Origin: Acetobacteraceae bacterium
Lineage (GTDB): Bacteria; Pseudomonadota; Alphaproteobacteria; Acetobacterales; Acetobacteraceae
Assembly: GCA_003137135.1 (NCBI GenBank)
Contig: PLFB01000232.1
Location: forward strand, 26,373-62,816
DNA length: 36,444 bases
Direction of reading: 5' to 3'
The translations under genes and the position numbers were made by a program. Below, one piece after another: positions 25,178-33,895 of this stretch (positions within the stretch are counted from its first letter, which is position 1; the number at the start of each line of letters is the position of its first letter). The notes below the pieces were generated by a model. That model was not told the DNA's origin and searched no databases. It saw nothing but the letters and a program-made list of their open reading frames with translations.

Positions 25178-25737
25178 ATCCCGTGCGGCAAATATTCGCC
25201 TTGAGCTTTGGTCTGATCGGCGTGCTGGCGGCCGGCGGCAGCAGCGCCGCGGCGGCCGGCGATGGCGCGGCCGGCGATGGCGCGGCCGGCAATGGCGCGG
25301 CCGGCGATGGCAAGGCGCAAATTTTGCGCATTGAAAAGATCCTGGCGGCAGCACAGAACGCGGCTCAAGTAACGCCCTATCTGGACCCGCATTTCGTCTG
25401 GGATGACGTGGTACCCGGAGAATGGCAGGGCCTGCCGGCCGCGAAAGCCCACCTCGCGGCGGAATACGGCGCGGTCAAGGACCTGCACACGCGGATCGTC
25501 AAAATCGCGGTCGATGCGGATGGCGAGCTGGGCTTTGCCTACAGCATCCAGCGGATCAGCTGGACCGCCGCGGCAACCGGACAGAATGTGGAGTTCATCA
25601 CCCGGCAGACCGATTGCTATCATCGGGTCGGCGCGCGCTGGCTGATCGTTTACCAGCACGTCTCGTTTCCGGTCGATCTGGCCTCCGGCAAGGCCGTCCT
25701 GAACGAGTCGCTCAGCCCGCAATCGGCCGGCTTCTAG
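25159..25737 (+). CDS. Exported NTF2-like (SnoaL) protein with AAGDG repeats
   Basis: The ATG at 25159 overlaps the P450 end and gives a signal-peptide-like N terminus (MFQTLLNPVRQIFALSFGLIGVLAAG, then SSAAAA). Four pentapeptide repeats (AAGDG x2, AAGNG, AAGDG) follow, then an NTF2-like domain with HFVWDDVVPGEWQGLPAAKAHLAAEYG and YHRVGARWLIVYQHVSFPVD. This places a ketosteroid-isomerase-like fold in the periplasm, next to cytoplasmic oxygenases. The length is 192 aa. The track start at 25114 would give a non-hydrophobic leader. The reaction is unknown; it might bind or isomerise a substrate before import. Confidence 0.78.
   Translation: MFQTLLNPVRQIFALSFGLIGVLAAGGSSAAAAGDGAAGDGAAGNGAAGDGKAQILRIEKILAAAQNAAQVTPYLDPHFVWDDVVPGEWQGLPAAKAHLAAEYGAVKDLHTRIVKIAVDADGELGFAYSIQRISWTAAATGQNVEFITRQTDCYHRVGARWLIVYQHVSFPVDLASGKAVLNESLSPQSAGF
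25252..25311 (+). repeat. 15-bp tandem repeat, four copies
   Basis: The unit GCGGCCGGCGATGGC occurs four times head to tail (25252, 25267, 25282, 25297), with one change (GAT to AAT) in the third copy. It is in frame and encodes AAGDG, AAGDG, AAGNG, AAGDG as a flexible linker after the signal peptide of the NTF2-like protein. Near-identical units suggest recent slippage expansion, so copy number may vary between strains. Confidence 0.9.
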
Positions 25738-25801
25738 TGCTCGCATCGTTAAAAAAATTGCGAAGCGCGCTAACCGAATTTTAGAACCACGGGGGGAAAA
25801 A

Positions 25802-26566
25802 ATGGACTTGCGGCTGCGCGGCAAAAAAGCCCTGGTCACCGGTGGAACCCGCGGCATCGGCCGCGGCATCGCCGATTGCCTGGCGGGCGAGGGCTGTGAC
25901 GTCGCGCTCTGCGCGCGCCACGAAGACGACGTTGTGAGCGCGGTCGCGGCGTTGCGCACCAAGGGCGTGCGGGCCTTTGGCGGCGCCGCCGATGTCAGCG
26001 ACGCCGGCAGCCTGACGGCGTGGATCGATACCTCGATCGCGCAACTGGGCGGCATCGACATTCTGGTGCTCAATGTCAGCGCGCAGTCTCTGGCGCGCGA
26101 CGCGGCGTCCTGGCGCGTGAGTTTCGAGACCGATCTGATGAGCGCGGTGCACGCCATCGAGGCGGCGCTGCCGGCGCTGCGGCGGTCGGACGCCGGGTCG
26201 ATCCTGTTCATCAACAGCATCATGGGCAGCGAGCACCAGGTGATGACCGGCGGCGCCTATAGCGGCATGAAGGCCGCACTGCACAGCTACGCGAAGGGGC
26301 TCGCGATCGACCTGGCGGCGCAGGGCATCCGGGTCAATACGCTGACACCCGGTGCGATCGATTTCGAAGGCAGCACCTGGCATCGCGCGCGCGGCGCCGG
26401 CGTCGGCCTGGTTGACCAGGTGATGGCCCAGCAGCCGATGGGACGCATGGGCACACCCGAGGAGATCGGCTGCGCCGCCGCGTTTCTCGTCAGCCCGGTC
26501 GCGAGTTTTATCTGCGGCGCCAACCTCGTGGTCGATGGCGCCAGCACGCGCCGCGTGCAGTTCTAG
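25802..26566 (+). CDS. SDR-family oxidoreductase
   Basis: This 254-aa classical SDR has VTGGTRGIGRGIA (cofactor loop), the Ser in INSIMGSEHQ and the YSGMK active-site pair. The usual NNAG motif is replaced by LNVSAQ. The C terminus (VSPVASFICGANLVVDGAST) is regular. It resembles the 3-oxoacyl-ACP reductase-like SDRs used on cyclic alcohols. GGGGGGAAAAA precedes the ATG. It lies 64 bp after the exported NTF2-like gene and may be the last gene of the Rieske/P450 operon, before the 473-bp non-coding gap. Confidence 0.9.
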   Translation: MDLRLRGKKALVTGGTRGIGRGIADCLAGEGCDVALCARHEDDVVSAVAALRTKGVRAFGGAADVSDAGSLTAWIDTSIAQLGGIDILVLNVSAQSLARDAASWRVSFETDLMSAVHAIEAALPALRRSDAGSILFINSIMGSEHQVMTGGAYSGMKAALHSYAKGLAIDLAAQGIRVNTLTPGAIDFEGSTWHRARGAGVGLVDQVMAQQPMGRMGTPEEIGCAAAFLVSPVASFICGANLVVDGASTRRVQF

Positions 26567-27039
26567 CGGGCGCGCGATTTTCAACCATCCGGCTCGATCA
26601 TGGGCGATTTTGTCAACCATCATGACGTATGCTGCGATGCGGCGTGAACCGGGGGACGGGGCGAATCCCGGAGATCGTTCGAGATACGGATAGTCAATAT
26701 AGCATATAATAGGGCTAGCGTACTTTATGTGTGCTTTTCGCTTGACGGGCCTTGCCGGCTACTTTATGAAAACGAAAAAGCCGGAGGATGTCCAAAGATC
26801 ATCGGAACAATCAAGAGTCGCGATGTCGCAAATAAGTTGATGACTGCAAGTTTCTATCGTGGGTGTGGGTAATCTCTTTCATGCCTTGGGTTAAGCCGTT
26901 AGCGCGGCGGCGATGGCTGCGGTTTGCCGTGGCTGGGTCCGCTGGTCAGGTCCCGAATGGGACGACGAAGGCCCGCGCTGGATGGTCTCGTACGCGTATC
27001 GATATGGCTCATTCATAAGAATAACGGGAGTTAGTGGGG
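26567..27039. promoter_or_regulatory. Non-coding region upstream of the envelope module
   Basis: This 473-bp gap is AT-richer than its surroundings in the middle. TATAAT occurs at 26705-26710 without a good -35. A better pair is TTGACG (26742-26747) with TTATGA or TTTATG about 16 bp downstream (26763-26769). The nonamer TACTTTATG occurs twice (26721-26729 and 26760-26768), 39 bp apart, flanking the TTGACG. A 15-codon ORF starts at the ATG after GCCGGAGG near 26787; I doubt it is real. ORF 26913-27197 lacks any ribosome-binding site and overlaps the next gene. Transcription of the outer-membrane protein gene most likely starts in this region. Confidence 0.5.
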
Positions 27040-28743
27040 ATGGTTCAAGTGGAGAAAATCAAGACCGACCTGGCGGCGAAGGACCTGGCGCGACCTCGGG
27101 AAAACCGGCGGCCGCGCGGATTGCACCTGGCGCTGCTGGCCGGCACCGCCGTTGGCATGGTCGTATGCCTCGGTTCGCGCCCGGCGCGGGCCTTTAATCT
27201 CTATACCGGCACATACAGCGATCAGTCTCTGACGATCAATCTCGAGACCGAAATCGAATATTCGACGATCTACCGCGTCAACGATCCCTCCGCGATTCTC
27301 GCCGGCCCGCAGGACGCCAATCAGAATGACGGCGATGTGGATTTCCGCCATGGTTTTGTGGATAATTCGTTCACGGTCACGCCGGTCTTCGACGTGAAAT
27401 ATGGCAATTACGGTGTGCATGTCAGCGGGGACGCGTATCTCGACACGTCCTATCTTGACAAAAGCCAGAACAACGATGCCGCGACCTACAACCCTTATTC
27501 GACGGCGTCGAACCGGGATTTCACCAGCGCCACGCGCAACATCAACGGCGAGAACGCGCAACTGCTCGACGCCTTTGTCTATGGCACGGAGGAATTCGGC
27601 GCCAATGACGAGCAGTCGATCGAAGTCAAATTCGGCCGCCAGACCTTGCTGTGGGGCCAGAGCTTCTTCTTCCCCACCACCGGCATCGCCGGCGGCCAGG
27701 CGCCGATCAACATTATTACCGCGCAGAGCCTGCCCAATCCGCAGGCGCAGCAACTGTTCCAGCCGGTCGGCCAGGGTGTCGTCACCTATCAGCCGAACGA
27801 GGTTCTGACCTTTCAGGGCTACTACCAGTTTGAATGGGAGCCCGATACGTTCCAGGGCGTGGGCGCGTATTTCAGCAGCGCCGACTTCTTCGACAAAGGC
27901 GGCCAGCGCCTCATCCTCGGGCCGGGTATCGATGCCTATCGCGGCAAGGATCTGCGGCCGGGACATAACGGCCAGTTCGGCGCCTCCGTGCAGGCGACGC
28001 TCGGCAATTACGACCTTGGCCTGTATTACGAACGTTTCGACGCGAAGGCGCCGGAAATCTATCTCGGGCTGCCCACGGCGGGTGAGCCGGCGGGTTCCGC
28101 GGGCACCTACTACCTGGTCTATCCCCGCGATATCAGCCTGTATGGCGCCTCGGTCTCCACCACGGTGGGACCCGCCAATGTCGCGGCGGAAATTTCTGGA
28201 CGCACCAATCAGCCGCTCGATAGCGGGTTCGGGCTGCTGTATAATCCGCTCACTTTCGCGCCGGTCGCGGGCAACGCCAATTCGCATCCGCTCTACGCGG
28301 TCGGTGATACGGTCGATGCGCAGGCCTCGATGTTCTACATCTCGCCCGGGTTCATCGGCGATCCCGGCGGCGCCACGGTGATCGGCGAAATTCAGGGCAA
28401 CAAGCTCGTGTCGGTCACCGCCAATCAACAGGCTTTGGTACAGGGCCGCGATCCGACCGCGGTGGCGTTCGACGTCGAGGTCGAGCCGACCTATTACAAC
28501 GTCCTGCCTAATCTCGAGATCCAGTTCCCGATCAGCGTCAACTACACGCTGCTCGGCCGTTCGCAGATCGCCGCCAACGTCAACCATGGCACCGGCACGA
28601 TCGATGTCGGGATTGCCGGGACCTATCAGACCACCTGGATCGGCACGCTGAGCTACCAGGACTATCTCGGCGCGGCCAACCCGTCATTCAACGGCGACGC
28701 CGATCGCGGCTATGTTTCGTTCAATTTGCAACACACGTTCTGA
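27040..28743 (+). CDS. DUF1302-family outer-membrane protein
   Basis: This 567-aa protein has a charged N terminus followed by a signal peptide (LHLALLAGTAVGMVVCLGSRPARA, cut before FNLYTG). The rest alternates short beta strands rich in aromatic residues and ends in FNLQHTF, a C-terminal aromatic typical of outer-membrane barrels. Segments such as FGRQTLLWGQSFFFPTTG and FQGYYQFEWEPDTF match DUF1302. Family members are found next to DUF1329 genes and RND transporters in clusters for hydrophobic compounds, where they are thought to act at the outer membrane; direct evidence is sparse. The ATG at 27040 follows CGGGAG; the track start is a GTG two codons earlier. Confidence 0.87.
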   Translation: MVQVEKIKTDLAAKDLARPRENRRPRGLHLALLAGTAVGMVVCLGSRPARAFNLYTGTYSDQSLTINLETEIEYSTIYRVNDPSAILAGPQDANQNDGDVDFRHGFVDNSFTVTPVFDVKYGNYGVHVSGDAYLDTSYLDKSQNNDAATYNPYSTASNRDFTSATRNINGENAQLLDAFVYGTEEFGANDEQSIEVKFGRQTLLWGQSFFFPTTGIAGGQAPINIITAQSLPNPQAQQLFQPVGQGVVTYQPNEVLTFQGYYQFEWEPDTFQGVGAYFSSADFFDKGGQRLILGPGIDAYRGKDLRPGHNGQFGASVQATLGNYDLGLYYERFDAKAPEIYLGLPTAGEPAGSAGTYYLVYPRDISLYGASVSTTVGPANVAAEISGRTNQPLDSGFGLLYNPLTFAPVAGNANSHPLYAVGDTVDAQASMFYISPGFIGDPGGATVIGEIQGNKLVSVTANQQALVQGRDPTAVAFDVEVEPTYYNVLPNLEIQFPISVNYTLLGRSQIAANVNHGTGTIDVGIAGTYQTTWIGTLSYQDYLGAANPSFNGDADRGYVSFNLQHTF

Positions 28744-28764
28744 GACCTCAGGAGCGCCAGAAAA

Positions 28765-30156
28765 ATGAAAAGACGCACATTCGGAATCATGGCCGGCGGC
28801 ACCGCGGCGGCGCTCGCCGCCGGTCTGCCCAAGCCGGCGCGCGCGACGGTGACGGCCGACCAGGCCGCGACGTTGAAAACGACCTTGACGCCGTTCGGCG
28901 CCGAGAAGGCCGGCAATGCCGATGGCTCGATCCCGGCATGGACCGGCGGCCTGACGGAGACCGCGCCGGGTTGGACGGAAGGTACGCAACAGCCGGATTA
29001 TTTTGCGTCGGACGCGCCTTTGCTGACCATCAATGCCGGCAATGTCGCACAATATGCCGATATGCTGCCGGTCGGCGTCGTCAACATGATCAACAAGCAT
29101 TCAGACTTCTATGTGCGGGTTTACCCGACGCACCGCACCGCGGCGGCGCCGCAATGGGTCTATGACAACACCTATCAGAACGCGACCTCCGCGCAGTTGG
29201 ACCCGCGCGGCGGCAGGTTCGGCTTTCACGGCGCCTATGGCGGCATCGCGTTCCCGATCCTGGACCCCGATCCGGCCATCGCCGGACCGCAGGCGATCTG
29301 GAACCATCTCACCCGCTGGGACGGCGCCAATTATAAATTTGTCGTCTCGGCCTACATCATCTCCGGCGGGAATATTTCGCTCGGTGGCCTGTACTGGCTG
29401 AAATATCATTATCCCTACTACGATCAGAGCGGCTCGCTGGCGAATTTCAACGGCTGGTATGAATATATCCATCTCGATTACATCGCCCCGCCGGTGCTGG
29501 TCGGGCAGGTTCTGATGGAGTGGTCGCCGACCAACGCGCTCGATTCACCTTCGCAGGCCTGGGAACTGCTGAATGGCCAAGGCCGCGTGCGCAAGGCGCC
29601 GGAACTGACCTACGACACGCCGACCGCGACCGGTGGCGGCATCACCAATTATGACGAGTCGTACGGATTTTATGGCTCGCCGGACCGCTATAATTGGACC
29701 TATGTCGGCAAAAAAGAAATGTATATTCCCTATAACAACAATGCGCTGGCCAATTCCGATCCGAACAAGGTGATCGGTCCGGAATTTATCGATTCATCGG
29801 TCTGCCGCTTTGAAAAACACCGTGTCCATATTGTGGACGCCGTGCTGGCGCCTGGTGAACGCCACACGATTCCGCACCGCCGCGTCTATATCGATGAGGA
29901 TAACTGGCATATCGCGGCGGTCGATGAGTATGACGCCAACGGCAACTATGTAAAACTCTGCCTGGAGTTCAATACCAATGCTCCAAATCTGCCGGGAACC
30001 GTGTTTCTGAATTCGGTGGTCTATAATCTGCAGACCAATCAATACACGGTCGGCACCGGCGCGTTTTTCAACCCGCAATATCCCGGCATCGAATTCGGTC
30101 CGCAGGATCCAAAACTGTTCAATCCGCAGGATATCGCGGCGCAGGGCCAGTACTAG
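28765..30156 (+). CDS. DUF1329 exported protein
   Basis: This 463-aa protein starts with MKRRTFGIMAGGTAAALAAG and ends its signal at KPARA. The RRTFG sequence makes Tat export possible. The mature part begins VTADQAATLKTTLTPFGAEKAGNADGSIPAWTGG, the N-terminal signature of DUF1329. The family is related in fold to LolA/LolB-type lipid-binding proteins. It is 21 bp after the DUF1302 gene, with TCAGGAGCGCC upstream of the ATG, and the pair is conserved in many proteobacteria. It probably works in the periplasm with the barrel and the RND protein in moving or binding a hydrophobic compound. Confidence 0.9.
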   Translation: MKRRTFGIMAGGTAAALAAGLPKPARATVTADQAATLKTTLTPFGAEKAGNADGSIPAWTGGLTETAPGWTEGTQQPDYFASDAPLLTINAGNVAQYADMLPVGVVNMINKHSDFYVRVYPTHRTAAAPQWVYDNTYQNATSAQLDPRGGRFGFHGAYGGIAFPILDPDPAIAGPQAIWNHLTRWDGANYKFVVSAYIISGGNISLGGLYWLKYHYPYYDQSGSLANFNGWYEYIHLDYIAPPVLVGQVLMEWSPTNALDSPSQAWELLNGQGRVRKAPELTYDTPTATGGGITNYDESYGFYGSPDRYNWTYVGKKEMYIPYNNNALANSDPNKVIGPEFIDSSVCRFEKHRVHIVDAVLAPGERHTIPHRRVYIDEDNWHIAAVDEYDANGNYVKLCLEFNTNAPNLPGTVFLNSVVYNLQTNQYTVGTGAFFNPQYPGIEFGPQDPKLFNPQDIAAQGQY

Positions 30157-30218
30157 GGTTATCGCCGTGCTCTCACCCGGCGAGCGCGCGGCGTCCGTCT
30201 GAGGCCGGGTGAAGAGGC

Positions 30219-31358
30219 ATGTCATTGAGCAAGGTTGCGCGTCTGACGAGGAGGTGGCGGCTGGGCCTGCTGGTCTTGCCGAGGGCTCTGATCGCCATGG
30301 CGCTGTTCTGCGTGGCCTTCGGCGGCCCTGCGGTGGCCGCGGAGACGGGTATACGCGCCCTCGATGAAGCCGCGATCCAGATCAAGGCGCCGGACAAAGT
30401 CTTTCTCGATGCGATCACCACCGCCGGCAGCCGGCTGGTGGCCGGCGGCGAACACGGTGTGATCATCATTTCGGACGATAATGGTCTCACCTGGCGGCAG
30501 GCGGCGGTACCGGTGAATGTCGAGATCACCGCCATCAGCTTTGCTACGCCGAGCCAGGGCTGGGCGGTGGGCCATTACGGGATCATCCTGCACACGCAGG
30601 ACGCGGGTGCCACCTGGCAGGTGCAGTTGAACGGCCTGCAGGCCAACCAATTGACCTTGGCGGCCGCCCAGGCGGCGGTTGCGGCCAATGATCCGTCGCC
30701 CGGCACGCCGCTCGCGCTCAAACGCGCGGCCCATTTCGTCAGCGGCGGCGCCGACAAGCCGCTGCTCACCATCTGGGCGGCAAGTCCGCAAGACGCCATC
30801 GTGTTCGGCGCCTATCGCCTGGCCTTGAAAACCACGGATGGCGGCAAAAGCTGGACCGATTGGAGCCTGCATGTCGGCGACGCCTACAGCCATAATCTCT
30901 ATGACGTGACCGCGGTGGGCGGCCAGGTTTATATCGCGGCCGAAACCGGCATCATTTTCCGCTCCAGCGATGGCGGCGGGACATTTCAGAACATCGCCAC
31001 GCCCGGCACCGCCACGCTGTTTGGCGTGCACGACGCCGGCGATGGCGGCGTAGTGGTGTTTGGCGTCGCCGGGCAGATTTTTCTCAGCGACGATCAGGGA
31101 AAATCCTGGAAGGCCGCCAGCATCGGCACTTCGGACAATTTGACCGCCGCCGTGACGCTGCGGGACGGCAGCCTTGTTCTTGCCTGCGAGAACGGCACGC
31201 TCTATAGAAGCACGGATCACGGCCAAAGTTTTTCGCCGTTGCCGCTCGCAATCCCGATGGCCATATTCGACCTGGTGCAGGCGCCCGACGGCGCGCTGGT
31301 GTTGGCCGGGAATGCCGGAAGTCTTCGTATTCCATTACAAGACTTAAGAACGAACTAA
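30219..31358 (+). CDS. YCF48/BNR-repeat exported protein
   Basis: At 379 aa, with an N-terminal signal peptide (LIAMALFCVAFGGPAVAA), this is a beta-propeller of the YCF48-like, photosystem-II-assembly-factor-related family. Six Asp-box motifs are visible: SDDNGLTW, TQDAGATW, TTDGGKSW, SSDGGGTF, SDDQGKSW and STDHGQSF. In non-photosynthetic bacteria such genes commonly accompany DUF1302, DUF1329 and MMPL genes, as here. It may be an assembly or adaptor part of the transport machine; no enzymatic residues are evident. It lies 62 bp after the DUF1329 gene. Its ATG is close to GAAGAGG, and a slightly later start is possible. Confidence 0.85.
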   Translation: MSLSKVARLTRRWRLGLLVLPRALIAMALFCVAFGGPAVAAETGIRALDEAAIQIKAPDKVFLDAITTAGSRLVAGGEHGVIIISDDNGLTWRQAAVPVNVEITAISFATPSQGWAVGHYGIILHTQDAGATWQVQLNGLQANQLTLAAAQAAVAANDPSPGTPLALKRAAHFVSGGADKPLLTIWAASPQDAIVFGAYRLALKTTDGGKSWTDWSLHVGDAYSHNLYDVTAVGGQVYIAAETGIIFRSSDGGGTFQNIATPGTATLFGVHDAGDGGVVVFGVAGQIFLSDDQGKSWKAASIGTSDNLTAAVTLRDGSLVLACENGTLYRSTDHGQSFSPLPLAIPMAIFDLVQAPDGALVLAGNAGSLRIPLQDLRTN

Positions 31359-31359
31359 C

Positions 31360-31392
31360 ACGGAGATGGATGCCCTAGAACGGAGATGGATG
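31360..31392 (+). repeat. Duplicated ACGGAGATGGATG with an 11-codon overlapping ORF
   Basis: The 13-mer ACGGAGATGGATG occurs at 31360-31372 and again at 31380-31392. The first copy offers an ATG at 31366 that reads MDALERRWMFG and stops at 31399-31401. This stop overlaps the first codons of the transporter gene, whose TTG start (31394) uses GGAG of the second copy. The arrangement could be a simple duplication of the start region or a small leader that couples translation. Confidence 0.55.
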
Positions 31393-31393
31393 T

Positions 31394-33856
31394 TTGGCTA
31401 ACCATGGTGCAACGCCGTCCCCGGTCATCGCCGAGATTGCGGATTTCGACCGCAATTCCGGCTCGCGCGCCGAACGGCTATTGTTCAACAATCGCCTCGT
31501 CATTCTGCTTGGCTGCCTTTTTCTGACGCTGTTTCTGGGATTCCAGGCGACGAAGACGACGTTGAATGCCAGCTACGACAGCATGCTGCCGATCCATCAT
31601 CCGTTCATCGTGAACTATTTCAAGCACTACGATGATCTGCAGTCGCAGGAGAACGCGATCCGTATTGCCGTGTCGGCCGATCATGGCACGATCATCGACG
31701 CGCATTATCTTTCCGTGCTGCAGCGTATCAGCGATGAGGTCTATCTGCTGCCCGGCGTCAATCGCCCTTACATGACTTCGCTCTGGACTTCGAACACGCG
31801 CTGGGTCGCGGTGACGCCGGATGGTCTGAGTTCCGGCCCGGTGATTTTTGACCAGTTCAGCGGCAGCAAATCCGACCTGGCGCTCGTGCAAAAGAATATC
31901 GGAGAGACCGGGCAAATCGGCCAGCTCGTCAGTCCGGATTTCACCTCGAGCATGATCTATGTGCCGCTGCTGGAACACAACAATCTCACCGGCAAGCCGC
32001 TGGACTACGGCGATCTGGCGCGCCGGCTGAATGCGATCCGTGACAAGTATGCGAGCCAGGGTGTCACGCTGCATATTGTCGGTTTCGCGATGATCGTCGG
32101 CGACATGATCAACGGTCTCGACAGAATCCTATTTTTCTTCGGGGTTTCCATCCTGCTCGCGACGGCGGTGCTGTATTGGTACACGCGCTGCATCCGCTCC
32201 ACGGCGCTGGTGGTCACCGCCTCGCTCGTCGCCGTGGTTTGGCAGCTTGGTCTGCTGCCGATGCTGGGCTTCGATCTGACGCCGTATTCCATTCTGGTGC
32301 CGTTCCTGATTTTCGCGATCGGCATGAGCCACGGCGCGCAGAAGATGAACGGCGTGATGCAGGATATCGGCCGCGGCACGCATCCGCTGATTTCCGCCCG
32401 GTACACGTTCCGGCGGCTGTTCGTGGCCGGTTTTGCGGCGCTGACCTGCGATGCGGTGAGTTTCGCGGTGCTGCTGACCATCAAGATCAACGCGATTCAG
32501 GAACTGGCCCTGATCGCGAGCATGGGTGTGGCGATTCTGATTTTCACCAACCTGATCATGCTGCCGATGCTGCTGAGCTATACCGGGGTCAGCAAGGCCG
32601 CCGCGGTGCGCAGCCTGCGCCACGAGGCCGCGGCGGGCGACGATCGCGTGTCGCATCCGCTGTGGAATTTCCTCGATCTTTTCACGCAGCGCCGGTATGC
32701 CGCCATCGCCATCCTGGGCGCCGTGGTGTTGGGCGGCGCCGGCTGGGTGGTGGGGCAGCGCGTGCAGGTGGGCGACCTGGCACCCGGCGCCCCGGAACTG
32801 CGGCAGAATTCGCAGTATAATCGCGACAACGGCTACATCCTGAAGAACTACGCGATTGGTAACGACTCGTTCATCGTCTTGGTCGATACGCCAGCGAATC
32901 ACTGTTACGACATCTCGACGCTGCTGACGCTGGATGACCTCGACTGGCAACTGGACCAGTTGCCGGGCGTCGAGAACGCGTCGTCGATCGCCTCGTTCGG
33001 CGAAAATGCGACGATGCTGATGACGGAGAACTCACCGAAGTGGTTCGCCAACGTCAATAGCGACGCCACCGTGCAGGACTACGCGCAGACCGTTCCGGCC
33101 TCGCTGGCGAATTTTTCCTGCAACTTTGACCCGATCTATGTTTCGCTGCTGGACCACAAGGCCACGACGCTGAATGCGGTCGTGAAAACCGTGCAGGATT
33201 TCGCGGCGCTGCCGCAAAATCAGAGCACCGACTTCAAGATTTCACTGGCGGGCGGCAATGCGGGCGTGGCGGCGGCGACGAATATCGTGGTCGCGCAGGC
33301 CAATGAGAGCATGCTGGCGCTGGTCTATGCCTCGGTGATCCTTTTTTGCTTCATCACGTTTCGGTCATGGCGCGCCGTGGTCTGCGCCGTTCTGCCGCTC
33401 GTGCTCACCTCCATTCTGGCGCAGGCGCTGATGGTGCTGCTGCATGTCGGCATCAAGGTGGCGACACTGCCCGTCATCGCGCTCGGTGTCGGCATCGGCG
33501 TGGACTATGCGCTCTACGTGCTAAGCATTCTGCTGCGGCAGTTGCGCCAGGGGGCGAGCCTGTCGGAGGCCTATCATCGGACCTTGCTGTTCACCGGCAA
33601 GGTGGTGGTGCTGACCGGCTTCACGCTTGCCGCGGGTGTGGTGACCTGGGCATTCGCGCCGATAAAATTCCAGGCGGATATGGGTCTGCTTCTCGCCTTC
33701 ATGTTCTTGTTGAACATGCTGGGCGCGCTGATTCTGCTGCCGTCGTTGTGTTATTTTCTGCTGCCGGCGCGCCTGTTCCGCCAGGAACCGGTCAGCGCCA
33801 TCGCCGTGCGGCCCATAACCCAGGCGGCGGCGGCCAAGAAGACATTCGTCAGTTAG
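31394..33856 (+). CDS. RND-superfamily (MMPL-type) transporter
   Basis: This inner-membrane protein of 820 aa has the two-half RND layout. TM1 is LVILLGCLFLTLFLGF, followed by a large periplasmic loop, then a helix cluster (ILFFFGVSILLATAVLYW; ALVVTASLVAVVWQLGLL; ILVPFLIFAIGMSHGAQKM). After a second loop the pattern repeats (LALVYASVILFCFITF; VATLPVIALGVGIGVDYALYVL; VVVLTGFTLAAGVVTWAF). It resembles hopanoid/lipid-type MMPL exporters in size. The only in-frame start after the stop at 31376 is TTG at 31394, with GGAG 8 nt upstream. Operon partners are the DUF1302, DUF1329 and YCF48 genes. Direction of transport is unknown. Confidence 0.92.
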   Translation: MANHGATPSPVIAEIADFDRNSGSRAERLLFNNRLVILLGCLFLTLFLGFQATKTTLNASYDSMLPIHHPFIVNYFKHYDDLQSQENAIRIAVSADHGTIIDAHYLSVLQRISDEVYLLPGVNRPYMTSLWTSNTRWVAVTPDGLSSGPVIFDQFSGSKSDLALVQKNIGETGQIGQLVSPDFTSSMIYVPLLEHNNLTGKPLDYGDLARRLNAIRDKYASQGVTLHIVGFAMIVGDMINGLDRILFFFGVSILLATAVLYWYTRCIRSTALVVTASLVAVVWQLGLLPMLGFDLTPYSILVPFLIFAIGMSHGAQKMNGVMQDIGRGTHPLISARYTFRRLFVAGFAALTCDAVSFAVLLTIKINAIQELALIASMGVAILIFTNLIMLPMLLSYTGVSKAAAVRSLRHEAAAGDDRVSHPLWNFLDLFTQRRYAAIAILGAVVLGGAGWVVGQRVQVGDLAPGAPELRQNSQYNRDNGYILKNYAIGNDSFIVLVDTPANHCYDISTLLTLDDLDWQLDQLPGVENASSIASFGENATMLMTENSPKWFANVNSDATVQDYAQTVPASLANFSCNFDPIYVSLLDHKATTLNAVVKTVQDFAALPQNQSTDFKISLAGGNAGVAAATNIVVAQANESMLALVYASVILFCFITFRSWRAVVCAVLPLVLTSILAQALMVLLHVGIKVATLPVIALGVGIGVDYALYVLSILLRQLRQGASLSEAYHRTLLFTGKVVVLTGFTLAAGVVTWAFAPIKFQADMGLLLAFMFLLNMLGALILLPSLCYFLLPARLFRQEPVSAIAVRPITQAAAAKKTFVS

Positions 33857-33895
33857 TTTTGCTTGCTTGAGTGATCATAACCGGAGGCAGTCGAC

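Noticed and set aside
23357-25354. 665-aa minus-strand ORF spanning the Rieske beta and P450 genes
   Set aside because: The sense strand carries an intact P450 with heme loop and ExxR; the antisense translation is biased and begins in the 15-bp repeat zone.
26787-26834. 15-codon ORF (MSKDHRNNQESRCRK) after GCCGGAGG, considered as a leader peptide
   Set aside because: The GGAGG touches the ATG, leaving no spacing for ribosome binding, and there is no attenuator-like hairpin following it that I can see.
26913-27197. 94-aa plus-strand ORF before the DUF1302 gene
   Set aside because: No ribosome-binding site, overlaps the DUF1302 start out of frame and has a Gly/Ala/Pro-rich composition from GC bias.
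27031-28587. 518-aa minus-strand ORF opposite the DUF1302 gene
   Set aside because: The plus strand has a signal peptide and a barrel-type C terminus; the antisense ORF has neither domain nor start signal.
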